Shown: positions 34,149-43,282, counted from the stretch's first letter. The stretch: DNA of 64,000 nucleotides from CANDOC01 sp965261725 (GCA_965261725.1 CBDHDU010000002.1:124001-188000), one strand, 5' to 3'. Notes: generated by a model not told the origin, from the letters alone. Translations and numbers: made by a program.

Positions 34149-35987
34149 GTGAGGCTTTTTAAGTATCAATATTTTTTGTTGCTGATTTTCTTATTAGGTG
34201 CGGGAGCCGCTACTTGTTTAACTGCTGGAAAGGTGGAATACACCAAGGCATTTAAGCAGGCATGTGCGAAATCTCATATCGGGGTTGCGGACGGCATGCA
34301 CTATATAACGGAAAGGCTGCAACAATGTAGTATTCCGCAAGATTACGCACATGAAAAAAAACTTCAGGAGGATATAGTCTGGCTGCAAGCCTGTCTGGAA
34401 CAGGTGCGTCTGGAATATCCAGGCACTCTTGATATGCCTTTGGAGTTGCCTGAGAAGTGTTCTGACTCTAGTCAAAATGACCCTCTGATACAGAGTAAAC
34501 CCACTAAAGATAATGAGCAGGTGTTTTGGCAAAGTCTGGGTTTTCTGAGTAAGGTTATTTTGCAGTTAGAAGAAAAAATCAATAAAGAGAAACACGCTAT
34601 ATGCCGTGATGACTATCGATTTCATAATTTGTCATACCTCATTCTTGAGTGGTCTGGACTGAAGGTTAATGAGAGATATCATCAGGAACGCCGAGAAAAA
34701 CTTCTCCAGTGGCTTTCGTACTGGCCTGCCAGAGAGTGGATTAAGCACTCACCGCATACGTTGGTTGATATTCTGAGTAACCTTTATGAAGCGGGAGAAG
34801 ACGGCTGGCTGCTTCAGGTACTAGATTGTATTGAAGACGTAACTGACTTAGCCATGTTTAAGTCTCTGGTTACCGGGGTGATACCCACTCGTCATGCTCT
34901 TGAGTCAATGAGCGACGCAGATTTGGAAAATAAATTGTTACACCTCCAAGCGGCGGAGGGAGTCTCTAGAGGGCATCCGTTACCTTATATGAAGCTGATT
35001 GATTTTTATTTCAGAAGCAATCAGTTGGCTAAAGCACGGAAAATATTTGAAAATTACAATCGGTATGCTCGTCCTCATGAGGCTAACTACGCAGAAGACA
35101 GTCTTCATCGCAAGATAGAGCGATTATTTCTTCCACTATTAGTAAAGCTATATGCCCTTGATGTTTTCTCCGCAGGTAATCCGGAACCGACAGAGCCTTA
35201 CGCGCCGGATGAATTTTTGTTTTCACCGGAACTGACACCAAAAGACTGGCAGTGTCAGTTGCATAGTTTACGTGAGTACGATGCCGAAATCAGTGGTATC
35301 AAGGCTAGAGAGTTCACCAGTGTTACGCTGGTGCGCCTGGATGATATCTATCCACAGGAAATAGACCGCTTTCTTAATAAACAACCAGAACAGCTGATAG
35401 TGGTTTATGGGAAGTGCAAAAGGCATACACACCTTGCCCTATCGAAGGGGATCACGGTAATAGGCAGCGGTTCCCAAGTATCAGTGGGTGAAGTAAGCGG
35501 GCCTTTGCTGTCTGTACCGGCAGCAACCATAACAGCAGAAAAAATGAAAATGCATATTAACCACGACACATGGACAATAGGGTCTTCTGAAGGAGAAATC
35601 GATACTGATGCTTCTTTATATAAACCAGGAGCCTTTCCTCTTGTTTACCTGAATAGATCCCGGCTCATTGGCGTGTCGCTGAACTGTAACGGGGTTACTC
35701 AGGGTATTGTCGGACGTGGAGGTAATCTTCATGTTGCAAATGTGAATATATTTGAAACGTCATGTACAGGCATTTGTCTACATGACTATGACAGCGCCAA
35801 AGTGCAGGATATAGTGTTGACAGGCAAAAAATGCGATGATTATGACCAGAGTAATGATAAAAAATTTGTAGGCATTTTGCTGATAGGAAGCAAAAAATAC
35901 TGGCAACGTAACCTTCAGAAACAGGTTTCGTTCGGTTCTATGGCCAATATTCTTGGGCCTTTTTGCGTTGACTGGCGTGAAAAATAG
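34149..35987 (+). CDS. Exported protein of unknown function with a possible beta-helix C-terminus
   Basis: A 612-residue product. No ATG is near the signal sequence; GTG at 34149 has AGGT 7 nt upstream and leads into KYQYFLLLIFLLGAGAATCL, a signal peptide that could carry a lipobox-like Cys. GTG at 34140 is the alternative. The middle (about 30-390) is helical and cysteine-containing, with a TPR-like look around LAKARKIFENYNRYARPHEA. The C-terminal part (about 395-560) changes to short strands rich in Val/Gly/Asn (ISVGEVSG-like turns, RLIGVSLNCNGVTQGIVGRG, HVANVNIFETSCTGICLHDY) that suggest a right-handed beta-helix. No family was recognised. Codon use is more A+T rich than lapD. Confidence 0.6.
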   Translation: MRLFKYQYFLLLIFLLGAGAATCLTAGKVEYTKAFKQACAKSHIGVADGMHYITERLQQCSIPQDYAHEKKLQEDIVWLQACLEQVRLEYPGTLDMPLELPEKCSDSSQNDPLIQSKPTKDNEQVFWQSLGFLSKVILQLEEKINKEKHAICRDDYRFHNLSYLILEWSGLKVNERYHQERREKLLQWLSYWPAREWIKHSPHTLVDILSNLYEAGEDGWLLQVLDCIEDVTDLAMFKSLVTGVIPTRHALESMSDADLENKLLHLQAAEGVSRGHPLPYMKLIDFYFRSNQLAKARKIFENYNRYARPHEANYAEDSLHRKIERLFLPLLVKLYALDVFSAGNPEPTEPYAPDEFLFSPELTPKDWQCQLHSLREYDAEISGIKAREFTSVTLVRLDDIYPQEIDRFLNKQPEQLIVVYGKCKRHTHLALSKGITVIGSGSQVSVGEVSGPLLSVPAATITAEKMKMHINHDTWTIGSSEGEIDTDASLYKPGAFPLVYLNRSRLIGVSLNCNGVTQGIVGRGGNLHVANVNIFETSCTGICLHDYDSAKVQDIVLTGKKCDDYDQSNDKKFVGILLIGSKKYWQRNLQKQVSFGSMANILGPFCVDWREK

Positions 35988-36067
35988 TTAACCGGCAGAG
36001 GGTATCGCAAAAGTATTTATTTGCTCATAATACTTCGCCACAGGAATGTTCAAGATGGGGAGTAATT

Positions 36068-37123
36068 ATGAGCATCACGGAAAAGGTCGGAGACAAAACT
36101 CAGGCCTTGCGGGAGAAGCTCTCGTTAAATGGAAAGCTAAAAGGAAAAACCAGTAAGCTGATCGCACTGCTGGTATTGATTTATATTGCCATTGTTGTGG
36201 TGCTGGGTATTTGGTGGAGCCGTGAACCGGCTCTGTTTTCTGTCCGTGATAATGCTGCTCAGATGGCAGAAAAGAATGGCCGGGATGTCGTGACCGGTTT
36301 TACAACAACAGCGACTGTTGTTCACCTTGCTGAAACGCTGCTCGATAAGCCGGGTGGTTTCCTGCGCAACGATATCATGCCGCCGGGGCTGTACCTCGAC
36401 AATATGCCGAACTGGGAACACGGCGTGCTGGTACAAGTACGTGATATGAGTCGTGCCATGCGCAAAGATATGAGCCGTTCTCAGTCACAATCAAAAGAAG
36501 ATTCAGATCTGGCGCTGGCCGAGCCACAGTTTAACTTCAACGATCGCAGCTGGGCCTTCCCTTCAAGTGAAGGTCAGTATCGCCGTGGTATTGAGAAAAT
36601 GGACAGCTATCTGCTGCGTCTGGCTGATCCAAAACAGCCAGCCCAGTTCTATGCCCGTGCAGATAATCTGGCTGCCTGGATTGGTGATGTCGAGAATCGT
36701 CTGGGAAGCTTGTCTCAGCGTTTGAGCGCCAGTGTTGGCAAGCCTCGCCTGAATACTGATCTGGCGGGTGATGCTGCAGCAACTCAGTCTACACCGGAAG
36801 CGGGTGAAGTTGTTGTTAAAACGCCATGGCTGCAAATTGATGATGTTTTCTATGAAGCCCGTGGTACCAGCTGGGCGCTGATCCATCTGCTGAAAGCCGT
36901 AGAAATCGACTTTGAGGATGTGTTGCGCAAAAAGAATGCACAGGTCAGCCTGCGCCAGATTATTCGTGAACTGGAAGGTACACAGGAAGCCCTGTGGAGC
37001 CCGATGGTGCTGAATGGCAGCGGTTTTGGTGTATTGGCTAACCATTCTCTGGTGATGGCAAACTACATCTCCCGTGCCAATGCGGCATTGATTCAACTGC
37101 GCGACTTGCTTGAACAAGGTTAA
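36068..37123 (+). CDS. DUF2333 family membrane-anchored protein
   Basis: A 351-residue protein with a cytoplasmic Lys-rich N-terminus, one membrane segment at about 31-50 (LIALLVLIYIAIVVVLGIWW), and a large periplasmic part. It matches the DUF2333 pattern common in gammaproteobacteria: PGGFLRNDIMPPGLYLDNMP, WEHGVLVQVRDMSRAMRKD, and a final FGVLANHSLVMANYISRANA. Function unknown. The Shine-Dalgarno GGGGAG lies 5 nt before the ATG. It ends 22 nt before a strong terminator, so it appears to be a single-gene unit. Confidence 0.87.
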   Translation: MSITEKVGDKTQALREKLSLNGKLKGKTSKLIALLVLIYIAIVVVLGIWWSREPALFSVRDNAAQMAEKNGRDVVTGFTTTATVVHLAETLLDKPGGFLRNDIMPPGLYLDNMPNWEHGVLVQVRDMSRAMRKDMSRSQSQSKEDSDLALAEPQFNFNDRSWAFPSSEGQYRRGIEKMDSYLLRLADPKQPAQFYARADNLAAWIGDVENRLGSLSQRLSASVGKPRLNTDLAGDAAATQSTPEAGEVVVKTPWLQIDDVFYEARGTSWALIHLLKAVEIDFEDVLRKKNAQVSLRQIIRELEGTQEALWSPMVLNGSGFGVLANHSLVMANYISRANAALIQLRDLLEQG

Positions 37124-37144
37124 TTGTTGGTTGTTTGATTTGAA

Positions 37145-37178
37145 GAAGCTTTATCGTTCTGCGATAAAGCTTCTTTTG
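37145..37178 (+). terminator. Intrinsic terminator after the DUF2333 gene
   Basis: A 12-bp perfect stem GAAGCTTTATCG / CGATAAAGCTTC with a 5-nt loop and TTTTG tail, 22 nt after the stop codon. Confidence 0.85.
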
Positions 37179-37203
37179 TTTCTACTCTCTGAAAGTGAAT
37201 ACT

Positions 37204-37521
37204 ATGAGCAAAAACAGTCGTCTGGTTTACAGCACTGACGGTGGTCGGGTTAAAGAGGAAAGAAAAGAAGAAATGCCTGTTGGAGATGGCCGCGTTCGTG
37301 TTCGGCGTGATCGCAAAGGGCGTGGTGGTAAGACGGTTACTGTTATTGAAGGCTTGCCATTGGCAGGCAATGATTTGAAAGCTTTCCTTAAAGTGCTGAA
37401 AAAGCGTTGTGGTGGTGGTGCTGTTAAAGATGGTGTTATTGAGTTGCAGGGTGATCACTGTGAGGTAATGCTGACGGAGCTAAAAAAGCAAGGGTATGAT
37501 GCTAAGCAGTCCGGAGGCTGA
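37204..37521 (+). CDS. SUI1/eIF1-like translation factor (YciH)
   Basis: A 105-residue basic protein of the YciH/SUI1 family, ATG at 37204 (a GTG three codons earlier is the alternative; neither has a strong Shine-Dalgarno). It has the SUI1 core RKGRGGKTVTVIEGLPL, LKAFLKVLKKRCGGGGAV-like spacing, and IELQGDH preceding the last helix. YciH contributes to initiation fidelity and may inhibit some mRNAs during stress. It starts just behind the DUF2333 terminator and converges on panD. Confidence 0.9.
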   Translation: MSKNSRLVYSTDGGRVKEERKEEMPVGDGRVRVRRDRKGRGGKTVTVIEGLPLAGNDLKAFLKVLKKRCGGGAVKDGVIELQGDHCEVMLTELKKQGYDAKQSGG

Positions 37522-37525
37522 GCAG

Positions 37526-37550
37526 TCAGGGCATCTTGATGATGCCCTGA
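37526..37550. terminator. Terminator-like hairpin between convergent yciH-like gene and panD
   Basis: A 10-bp stem TCAGGGCATC / GATGCCCTGA with loop TTGAT, placed between two converging stops. A T-run occurs only 9 nt later on the plus strand, so it may be a weak bidirectional terminator. Confidence 0.55.
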
Positions 37551-37560
37551 GGAGCAGGTT

Positions 37561-37941
37561 TTACCCAGCCTGCACCGGAATCGCATTCGCGGTGTGATCA
37601 ACCACGTTGTCAGCACCCATATAAATCAGGGCTGGCTTGTGATCTTTGCACTCATTGGCATCGTAGCTGGCATAAGCACAGATAATAATACGATCACCCA
37701 CAGCCACTTTACGTGCAGCTGCACCATTCATGGAAATCATACGTGAACCTGCTTCGCCACGGATAATGTAGGTGGTGAAGCGCTCGCCGTTATCTTTGTT
37801 ATAAATCTGGATCTGCTCAAATTCCTGCAGGCCCGCCATATCCAGCAGATCACTGTCGATTGCACAGGAACCTTCGTAGTTCAGAACCGCATGGGTCACG
37901 GTGGCCATATGCAGCTTGGCCTTCAGCATGATGTTCTGCAA
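37561..37941 (-). CDS. panD: Aspartate 1-decarboxylase
   Basis: A 126-residue pyruvoyl enzyme making beta-alanine from aspartate for pantothenate. The self-processing site is YEGSCAID (cleavage Gly-Ser, Ser becomes pyruvoyl), with TYIIRGEAGSRMISMNGAAA typical. The start is a TTG at 37941: GGAG sits 7 nt before it, and MQNIMLKAKLH aligns with the E. coli start MIRTMLQGKLH. The ATG at 37929 has no Shine-Dalgarno. It is the last gene of the panB-panC-panD series, separated from panC by 124 nt with alternative hairpins. Confidence 0.95.
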   Translation of the reverse strand: MQNIMLKAKLHMATVTHAVLNYEGSCAIDSDLLDMAGLQEFEQIQIYNKDNGERFTTYIIRGEAGSRMISMNGAAARKVAVGDRIIICAYASYDANECKDHKPALIYMGADNVVDHTANAIPVQAG

Positions 37942-38013
37942 TCTATTTCTCCGGCGAATATTGCTCTGTATTTCGTTGTGCGAAGATTAACCACCTGTGC
38001 TCATATCAGCAAG

Positions 38014-38049
38014 GGGTACAAGTACCCAGAAGAGGTTTTCCGGGTACTT
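38014..38049 (-). promoter_or_regulatory. Mutually exclusive inverted repeats between panC and panD
   Basis: Three related arms occur: GGGTAC (38014-38019), AAGTACCC (38020-38027) and GGGTACTT (38042-38049). On the minus strand the last two can form an 8-bp hairpin, or the first two a 6-bp hairpin, but not both. No T-run follows, so attenuation or RNA stability control is speculative. Confidence 0.4.
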
Positions 38050-38065
38050 ATCAGGGTAAGTCTTA

Positions 38066-38914
38066 TCAGATATCCAATTGCAGGTTATCAATAAGACGGG
38101 CGCGTCCCAGCATGGCTGCGGCCAGAATCACCAGTTTTGTATCATTCAGTCCGGCAGGCTGCAGGGTATGGCGGTCAACAATATTGAAGTAATCCGGCTT
38201 AAAGCCCGCGCGGGCGAGCTTTACAAAAGCATCGCGGTGGATCGCATCGTAATTACGGTCACCGGCAAGAATCTGCTCTTTGGCTTCAACCAGTGTCTGG
38301 TTCAGTGTTGCCGCAATCTGTTTTTCTTCATCACTGAGATAACCGTTGCGGGAGCTCAGCGCCAGACCGTTTTCAGCACGGGCAATCGGCGCACCGATAA
38401 TTTCAACCGGCATGCAAAGGTCGGTCACCATTTTCTGAATGATTGCCAACTGCTGGAAATCTTTCTCACCAAATACGGCAACATCCGGGCGTACGATATT
38501 AAATAGCTTGCAGACTACGGTAGATATGCCGGTAAAGAAGCCGGGGCGGCTGCTGCCGCAGTGCATACCATCCAATGCATCAACCTTTACCACGGTGTGG
38601 TGTTCAGCACCTTCCGGATAAATCTCATGGGAAGTCGGTGTGAACAGCAGCTGCACACCTTCTTTAATCAGTAATTCCTGGTCTTCTTCAAAGGTGCGTG
38701 GATAGCTGTCGTAATCTTCGTTGGGACCAAACTGCAGCTGGTTAACGTAGATACTGACAACCACGTAATCACAAACTTCACGCGCCTTTCTGACCAGAGA
38801 CAGGTGGCCTTCATGCAGGTTGCCCATGGTTGGAACAAAACCAATTTTCAGCCCCTGACTGCGAGCGGTGCTGATCTGATCCTGAACCTCAGCAATGCTG
38901 GCAACAGTTTTCAT
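38066..38914 (-). CDS. panC: Pantothenate synthetase
   Basis: A 282-residue enzyme joining pantoate and beta-alanine with ATP. Nucleotidyltransferase motifs are PTMGNLHEGHLSLV, VFGEKDFQQLAII and ALSSRNGYLS. The start at 38914 (MKTVASIAEV) gives the usual family length and N-terminus. The frame has an earlier ATG at 38932 behind GGGGAG, but with only 2 nt spacing. It follows panB closely on the minus strand (33 nt from the chosen start). Confidence 0.95.
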   Translation of the reverse strand: MKTVASIAEVQDQISTARSQGLKIGFVPTMGNLHEGHLSLVRKAREVCDYVVVSIYVNQLQFGPNEDYDSYPRTFEEDQELLIKEGVQLLFTPTSHEIYPEGAEHHTVVKVDALDGMHCGSSRPGFFTGISTVVCKLFNIVRPDVAVFGEKDFQQLAIIQKMVTDLCMPVEIIGAPIARAENGLALSSRNGYLSDEEKQIAATLNQTLVEAKEQILAGDRNYDAIHRDAFVKLARAGFKPDYFNIVDRHTLQPAGLNDTKLVILAAAMLGRARLIDNLQLDI

Positions 38915-38947
38915 GGATGCTTCTTGTGTCATTACTCCCCACCTCTC

Positions 38948-39739
38948 TCAGTAGCTATGTTCCTGCGCCGGGTATTCTCCCGTTTTCACCGCAGATACAA
39001 ATCGACCAACAGCATCCTGAACAGAGCTGGCACCTTCCATAAAGTTCCGTACAAACTTGGCTTTGCGACCGGGTGTCATGTTGAGCATATCCTGAGTCAC
39101 CAACACCTGGGCATCAGTGTCGGAGCCAGCACCGATTCCAATAACCGGAATGGAAACACTCATCGTCAGTTCACGAGCCAGATCGCTTGGCACACATTCC
39201 AACAACAGCATAACCGCACCCGCTGCTTCCATTTCTTTAGCGAGCTGGATCATGGCAGTTGCCTGTTCGTGGTCACGTCCCTGTACCTTGTAGCCACCCA
39301 ACATACTGACCAGCTGCGGTAGCAGGCCAAGGTGAACACAAACAGGAACACCACGTTCAGCCAAGGTTTTAACCGTAGGCAGCAACCAGCGGTCGCCTTC
39401 AATTTTGACCAGCTCGGCACCGTCCTGCATCAGTCGGGTGGCATTCTCCAGTGCGGTAGTTTCAGTTGCGGCGCTCATAAATGGCATATCAGCCATCACC
39501 ATGGCATCTTTGCAGCCTTTACGCACACAGCGGGTGTGGTAGGCAATATCGTCCATGGAAACGTGTACAGTGGAATCTTTCCCCTGCATGACCATGCCAA
39601 GAGAGTCACCAACCAGTAGAACCTCAACGCCCTGCTCATCCAGCAATTGTGCGACGGTGGCATCGTATGCGGTGAGACAGGTAAATTTCTCGCCCGCCTG
39701 TTTGCGGGCAGCAAGTGTATTCAGTGTGACTTTGGGCAT
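38948..39739 (-). CDS. panB: 3-methyl-2-oxobutanoate hydroxymethyltransferase
   Basis: A 263-residue cytoplasmic enzyme making ketopantoate from ketoisovalerate and methylene-THF, the first committed step to pantothenate. It shows the family blocks CLTAYDATVAQLLDEQGVE, LLVGDSLGMVMQGKDST, YHTRCVRKG, VKIEGDRW, HLGLLPQ and VIGIGAGSDTDAQVLV. Full length. First of the pan genes, about 130 nt downstream of folK on the same strand, so it may have its own promoter in that gap. Confidence 0.96.
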   Translation of the reverse strand: MPKVTLNTLAARKQAGEKFTCLTAYDATVAQLLDEQGVEVLLVGDSLGMVMQGKDSTVHVSMDDIAYHTRCVRKGCKDAMVMADMPFMSAATETTALENATRLMQDGAELVKIEGDRWLLPTVKTLAERGVPVCVHLGLLPQLVSMLGGYKVQGRDHEQATAMIQLAKEMEAAGAVMLLLECVPSDLARELTMSVSIPVIGIGAGSDTDAQVLVTQDMLNMTPGRKAKFVRNFMEGASSVQDAVGRFVSAVKTGEYPAQEHSY

Positions 39740-39869
39740 AGCAGTATACAGCCGGTAAGGTGGAAGCCGGTTATCATGAAAATCGCAGATTAGTGCTGAT
39801 GGCAGCCGGATGCAAACGGTTTTTCCTTAATTTGCCTGCCTAGTTCTATGTGTCGTTCCATGTGTGGAA

Positions 39870-40376
39870 CTAATCGAGTGGTTTCCAGCCTGTTCCCGGC
39901 AGATCAAGCCCGGTAGCGTCACATTCTTTTAATAACTGAGGCAGTATCTTGCCGTTGGAAAGTGTGAAATCAGCAGGGGTAATATCGGCGAGCGGATATA
40001 ACACAAAGGATCGCCAGTGCATTTCCTTGTGAGGTACCGTTAATCTTTCGGTATCGATCAACTCGTTACCATAAAGCAGAATATCCAGATCAAGCGTGCG
40101 TGATCCCCAGCGAATCAGACGTTTCCGTCCGAACTGTTGCTCTATAGCCTGTAACTCATCCAGCAAAACTTCTGATTCAAGTGCTGTTTTCAAGGCGGCT
40201 GCCGCATTACAGTAATCATCCTGCTGGCCGGGGCCAACAGGACGACTTTTGTAGAGCCTGGAAACGGCGATCAGTTCTGTTTGCGGTATTTTGGTGAGCG
40301 CCTGCACAGCTCCGGTCAGCTGCTCTTCAGGGTTGCCAAGATTGGCACCCAGACCAATATATGCGGTGACTGCCAT
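39870..40376 (-). CDS. folK: 6-hydroxymethyl-7,8-dihydropterin pyrophosphokinase
   Basis: A 168-residue HPPK for folate synthesis, transferring pyrophosphate from ATP to hydroxymethyl-dihydropterin. The diagnostic sequences are YIGLGANLGNPEEQL, KSRPVGPGQQDDYCNA and RWGSRTLDLDILLYG, with HKEMHWRSFVLYPLADI near the C-terminus (usual P-H-x-x-M-x-x-R pattern). It lies 20 nt after pcnB, as in the pcnB-folK pair of many gammaproteobacteria. Confidence 0.95.
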   Translation of the reverse strand: MAVTAYIGLGANLGNPEEQLTGAVQALTKIPQTELIAVSRLYKSRPVGPGQQDDYCNAAAALKTALESEVLLDELQAIEQQFGRKRLIRWGSRTLDLDILLYGNELIDTERLTVPHKEMHWRSFVLYPLADITPADFTLSNGKILPQLLKECDATGLDLPGTGWKPLD

Positions 40377-40396
40377 AAACTACTCTGGTTGAAGCA

Positions 40397-41902
40397 CTAT
40401 TCAGAAGGTTTGATGTCGCCGCCTTGAGTATTGGCGCTGTTTTCAGAACCACCATTATTCCTGTTACCACCCTGACGGGAGCGACCTGAACGATAATTTG
40501 GCCCGCGGCGACGTCGCTTGCGCTGAGGCGGTCTACCCGAGCGGTTGTTGATGCTCTGCATCATGCCGCTGCGGCTGTTCTCATCAGCAGCCTGCAACTC
40601 TGTCCACCAGTGACCGATATTGCCGAGGTCTTCACCGGAATGTTCACGTAACAGCAGAAAGTCGTAGGCAGCACGGAAACGCGGATGTTCCATCAGGCTG
40701 TTTACACGTCGTTTGTGTGGGCGTTCCAGCCGGCGCTGCATTTCCCAGATTTCCCGAACCGGAATGGCAAACCGCTTGGGAATTGTGGTGTGTGCACTTT
40801 GGTTATCGAGTACGGTTGAAGCGGCCTGCTGCATGGCGGGTACCGGTGGTACGCCCTGATTCATGATTTCCTGTGTTAGTCGCAGCATCGGATGCCAGAG
40901 CATGGCTGCAAACAGGAACGCGGGGGTTACCGGTCGGTCTTCTGCTATTCGCTGATCAGTATTGCGCAGTGCCTGTACAATCAGATCCATTGCCTGTTCG
41001 TTCGTGGCTACATGATGTTCTGTTGCCGGGAACAGGTGTCCGAACAGACCGTATTGCCGCAGCATATGGAATGTCTGCTCACCCCTGCCGCTTTGCAAGA
41101 GCTTCAGAACCTCGTCAAACATTCTGGCTGCCGGAATATCTTTCAGTAGATGTCCATATTCTGCGATAGGCGCAGAGGTGCCGGGTTCAATGGTAAAGCC
41201 CAGTTTTGCGGCAAAGCGCACTGCACGCAGCATGCGGACCGGGTCTTCGTGATAACGGCGGACGGGATCGCCCATCAGGCGAACGACTTTATCCTGAATA
41301 TCCCGGATACCACCGGCATGATCGTGGATACTGAAGGTGTCAGCGGTGTAGTAAAGGGCGTTAATGGTGAAGTCGCGTCGCGCCGCATCTTCATCAATAG
41401 TGCCGTAAACATTATCACGCAGAATGCGACCGTTATCAGAATGCTGAGAACGGTCTTTGCCGTGGTCACCGGTATCATGAGGTGCCCGGAAGGTCGCTAC
41501 TTCAATGATTTCCCGGCCAAACTGTACATGCACCAGCTTGAACCGGCGGCCAATAATACGGGAATTTCTGAACAGTCCCCGTACTTCTTCCGGCGTAGCA
41601 TTGGTGGCAACATCGTAGTCTTTAGGTTGAATGCCAACGAGCAAATCCCGGATACACCCACCCACCAGAAATGCGTCGTACCCCTGACTGCTGAGACGAT
41701 AAAGTACCTTCAGCGCATTGTGGCTGATTTGCTTACGGGATACCGGATGCTGATCCCGTGGAATGATCTTGACCCGGCCTGACAGGCAGACTGCGTCTTC
41801 AGGGGGATGTGGCCGTATCACGTCGGCAGGTGCTTCGGATTCCGGGGTGTTGGATGAGCTGATCAGGCTTTTCAGCCAGCTGATAAAGCGATTACTCCGC
41901 AT
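40397..41902 (-). CDS. pcnB: Poly(A) polymerase I
   Basis: A 501-residue class II nucleotidyltransferase that adds poly(A) tails to RNA and promotes decay. The head domain has FLVGGCIRDLLVG and the catalytic KDYDVATNATPEEV, followed by RFKLVHVQFGREIIEVATFR; RRDFTINALYY and GDPVRRYHEDPVRMLRAVRFA distinguish the CCA/PAP superfamily. The C-terminal 45 residues are Arg/Gly/Asn-rich (RKRRRRGPNYRSG), a basic RNA-binding tail as usual for PAP I. The N-terminus has an amphipathic start (FISWLKSLI) that may associate with membrane. Confidence 0.94.
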   Translation of the reverse strand: MRSNRFISWLKSLISSSNTPESEAPADVIRPHPPEDAVCLSGRVKIIPRDQHPVSRKQISHNALKVLYRLSSQGYDAFLVGGCIRDLLVGIQPKDYDVATNATPEEVRGLFRNSRIIGRRFKLVHVQFGREIIEVATFRAPHDTGDHGKDRSQHSDNGRILRDNVYGTIDEDAARRDFTINALYYTADTFSIHDHAGGIRDIQDKVVRLMGDPVRRYHEDPVRMLRAVRFAAKLGFTIEPGTSAPIAEYGHLLKDIPAARMFDEVLKLLQSGRGEQTFHMLRQYGLFGHLFPATEHHVATNEQAMDLIVQALRNTDQRIAEDRPVTPAFLFAAMLWHPMLRLTQEIMNQGVPPVPAMQQAASTVLDNQSAHTTIPKRFAIPVREIWEMQRRLERPHKRRVNSLMEHPRFRAAYDFLLLREHSGEDLGNIGHWWTELQAADENSRSGMMQSINNRSGRPPQRKRRRRGPNYRSGRSRQGGNRNNGGSENSANTQGGDIKPSE

Positions 41903-42025
41903 ACGGCCTGTCTAAGTGATTAAATATGAGTGAAAGGGTTTTCATTGGGAGTAGTCAGAAAATACTGAAACATAATTGAAATAAGCGCCAATGATAGCAT
42001 TATGCAGAGCCGAGAGAAATCAACC

Positions 42026-43282
42026 TCACTTGCGCGAAATCAGTGTCAGGGTACGACTGTCCTGATCAATCTTGAAATCAAACAGGCCGAGGATATCCAT
42101 TCCGAGTAATCCGTCAGCGCCGCTCTGGTCATCGAGTTTGAGCTCGGCGACGTCCAGATCACGCAATTCATATCCGCCTATCTGAATCGTTTTGACCCTG
42201 TACAGATTAGTACTGCGCAGGCCATTTGCTGTACTCAGGCGAACTTGTCCAATCCGGCGGGCATTACCGCTGCTTGCCAGTTTTTGCAGTAAATAGGGTG
42301 GCAGTGTGGTGACGCTGGCACCGGTATCCAGTAGTAGTTCGAGAGGCTGTTTGCGGCCTGCCATGGTGGTCACGATAAAGTGCTGCCCCCAGGGCTGTAA
42401 TGCGATTGAGCCAGAGGTGGTCGTGGGCTCTGGTTCTGGTGAAGGTAGCAGGGCGGCCAGCAGGTCACGGGCTTTCTGGCCAAATACCGGGTCAGATTCG
42501 ATCAGCTCCAACTCCTGAATAGCGGCATCCAGATTGCCTGAATGGAGCCAGGATTGGGCCAGTGCGAAGCGGTAAAAGCTGTGTTCAGGTTCCAGTGTCA
42601 GCAGCTGCTGGAATACTGGCAGGCTTTCTTCAAGGCGCTGTTGTTTCTGATATTGTTTAAACAGCTCCCGAGCCAGCCGCTGAATCTGGCTGGTCTGGTT
42701 TTTAATCAGCGTGTTATCAGTACTGAATTGGCGGGCGCTGATGCGGGTTTCGAGTGCTTTTTGAAATTCTTTCTTCTCCTCCAGCTGCTGAGCAAGGCGT
42801 TCCAGCAAGTGTTGATCGTCATAATAGTATTGAGTGAAGTATTCCAGAATCTCGATGCCCTGATTGCTGCTCTGCCCCTGATCAATAACCTGCATTAACG
42901 ACTTTCGCAGCTGATAAAATGTAGGGCCGTTGCTTCTTTCATGCTGTTGATAAAGCAGTAGTGCGTTTTCCAGCTGATTTTGCGTCAGGGCTTTAAGAAA
43001 GGCCGCATGGTCATCACTGATCTGAGTCGCAGAAGAAAGGCGGAAATCACTGGAAGGGCTTCCCTGAATCAGAAGTAAAGAGCGTTCAGGCTGAGCCACA
43101 GGTTGTTTTACCTGCCTGCTGACAGGCTGCTGCCAAGAGGTGAATTCGGGCGGTTTATTGGCGTGCTGTGCCAGAAGCTGGGTATTACTGAGGTGCCAGC
43201 CGGTACCCACACCGAGGGTGTAGAGAATCAGAGATAAACAAAGGGCACCGGCAAATTTCAAGGGCTCCACCTCATTGAACAA
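42026..43282 (-). CDS. Membrane-anchored retropepsin-like aspartic protease with TPR-like region
   Basis: A 418-residue protein anchored by one N-terminal segment (FAGALCLSLILYTLGVGTGW). The middle (about 90-285) is helical with TPR-like repeats, for example LPVFQQLLTLEPEHSFYRFALAQSW split over two helices. The C-terminal about 120 residues are a retroviral-type aspartic protease of clan AA: catalytic LLLDTGASVTTLP, then a flap strand and the terminal GADGLLGMDILGLFDFKID. The single D-T-G per chain implies a dimer. It sits where Pseudomonas has pcnB directly after cbrB/crcZ, so it is an insertion into the conserved block. Substrate unknown. Confidence 0.85.
   Translation of the reverse strand: MFNEVEPLKFAGALCLSLILYTLGVGTGWHLSNTQLLAQHANKPPEFTSWQQPVSRQVKQPVAQPERSLLLIQGSPSSDFRLSSATQISDDHAAFLKALTQNQLENALLLYQQHERSNGPTFYQLRKSLMQVIDQGQSSNQGIEILEYFTQYYYDDQHLLERLAQQLEEKKEFQKALETRISARQFSTDNTLIKNQTSQIQRLARELFKQYQKQQRLEESLPVFQQLLTLEPEHSFYRFALAQSWLHSGNLDAAIQELELIESDPVFGQKARDLLAALLPSPEPEPTTTSGSIALQPWGQHFIVTTMAGRKQPLELLLDTGASVTTLPPYLLQKLASSGNARRIGQVRLSTANGLRSTNLYRVKTIQIGGYELRDLDVAELKLDDQSGADGLLGMDILGLFDFKIDQDSRTLTLISRK

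Noticed and set aside
41150..41782. 210-codon plus-strand frame opposite pcnB
   Set aside because: Overlaps the conserved catalytic region of pcnB; no independent support.
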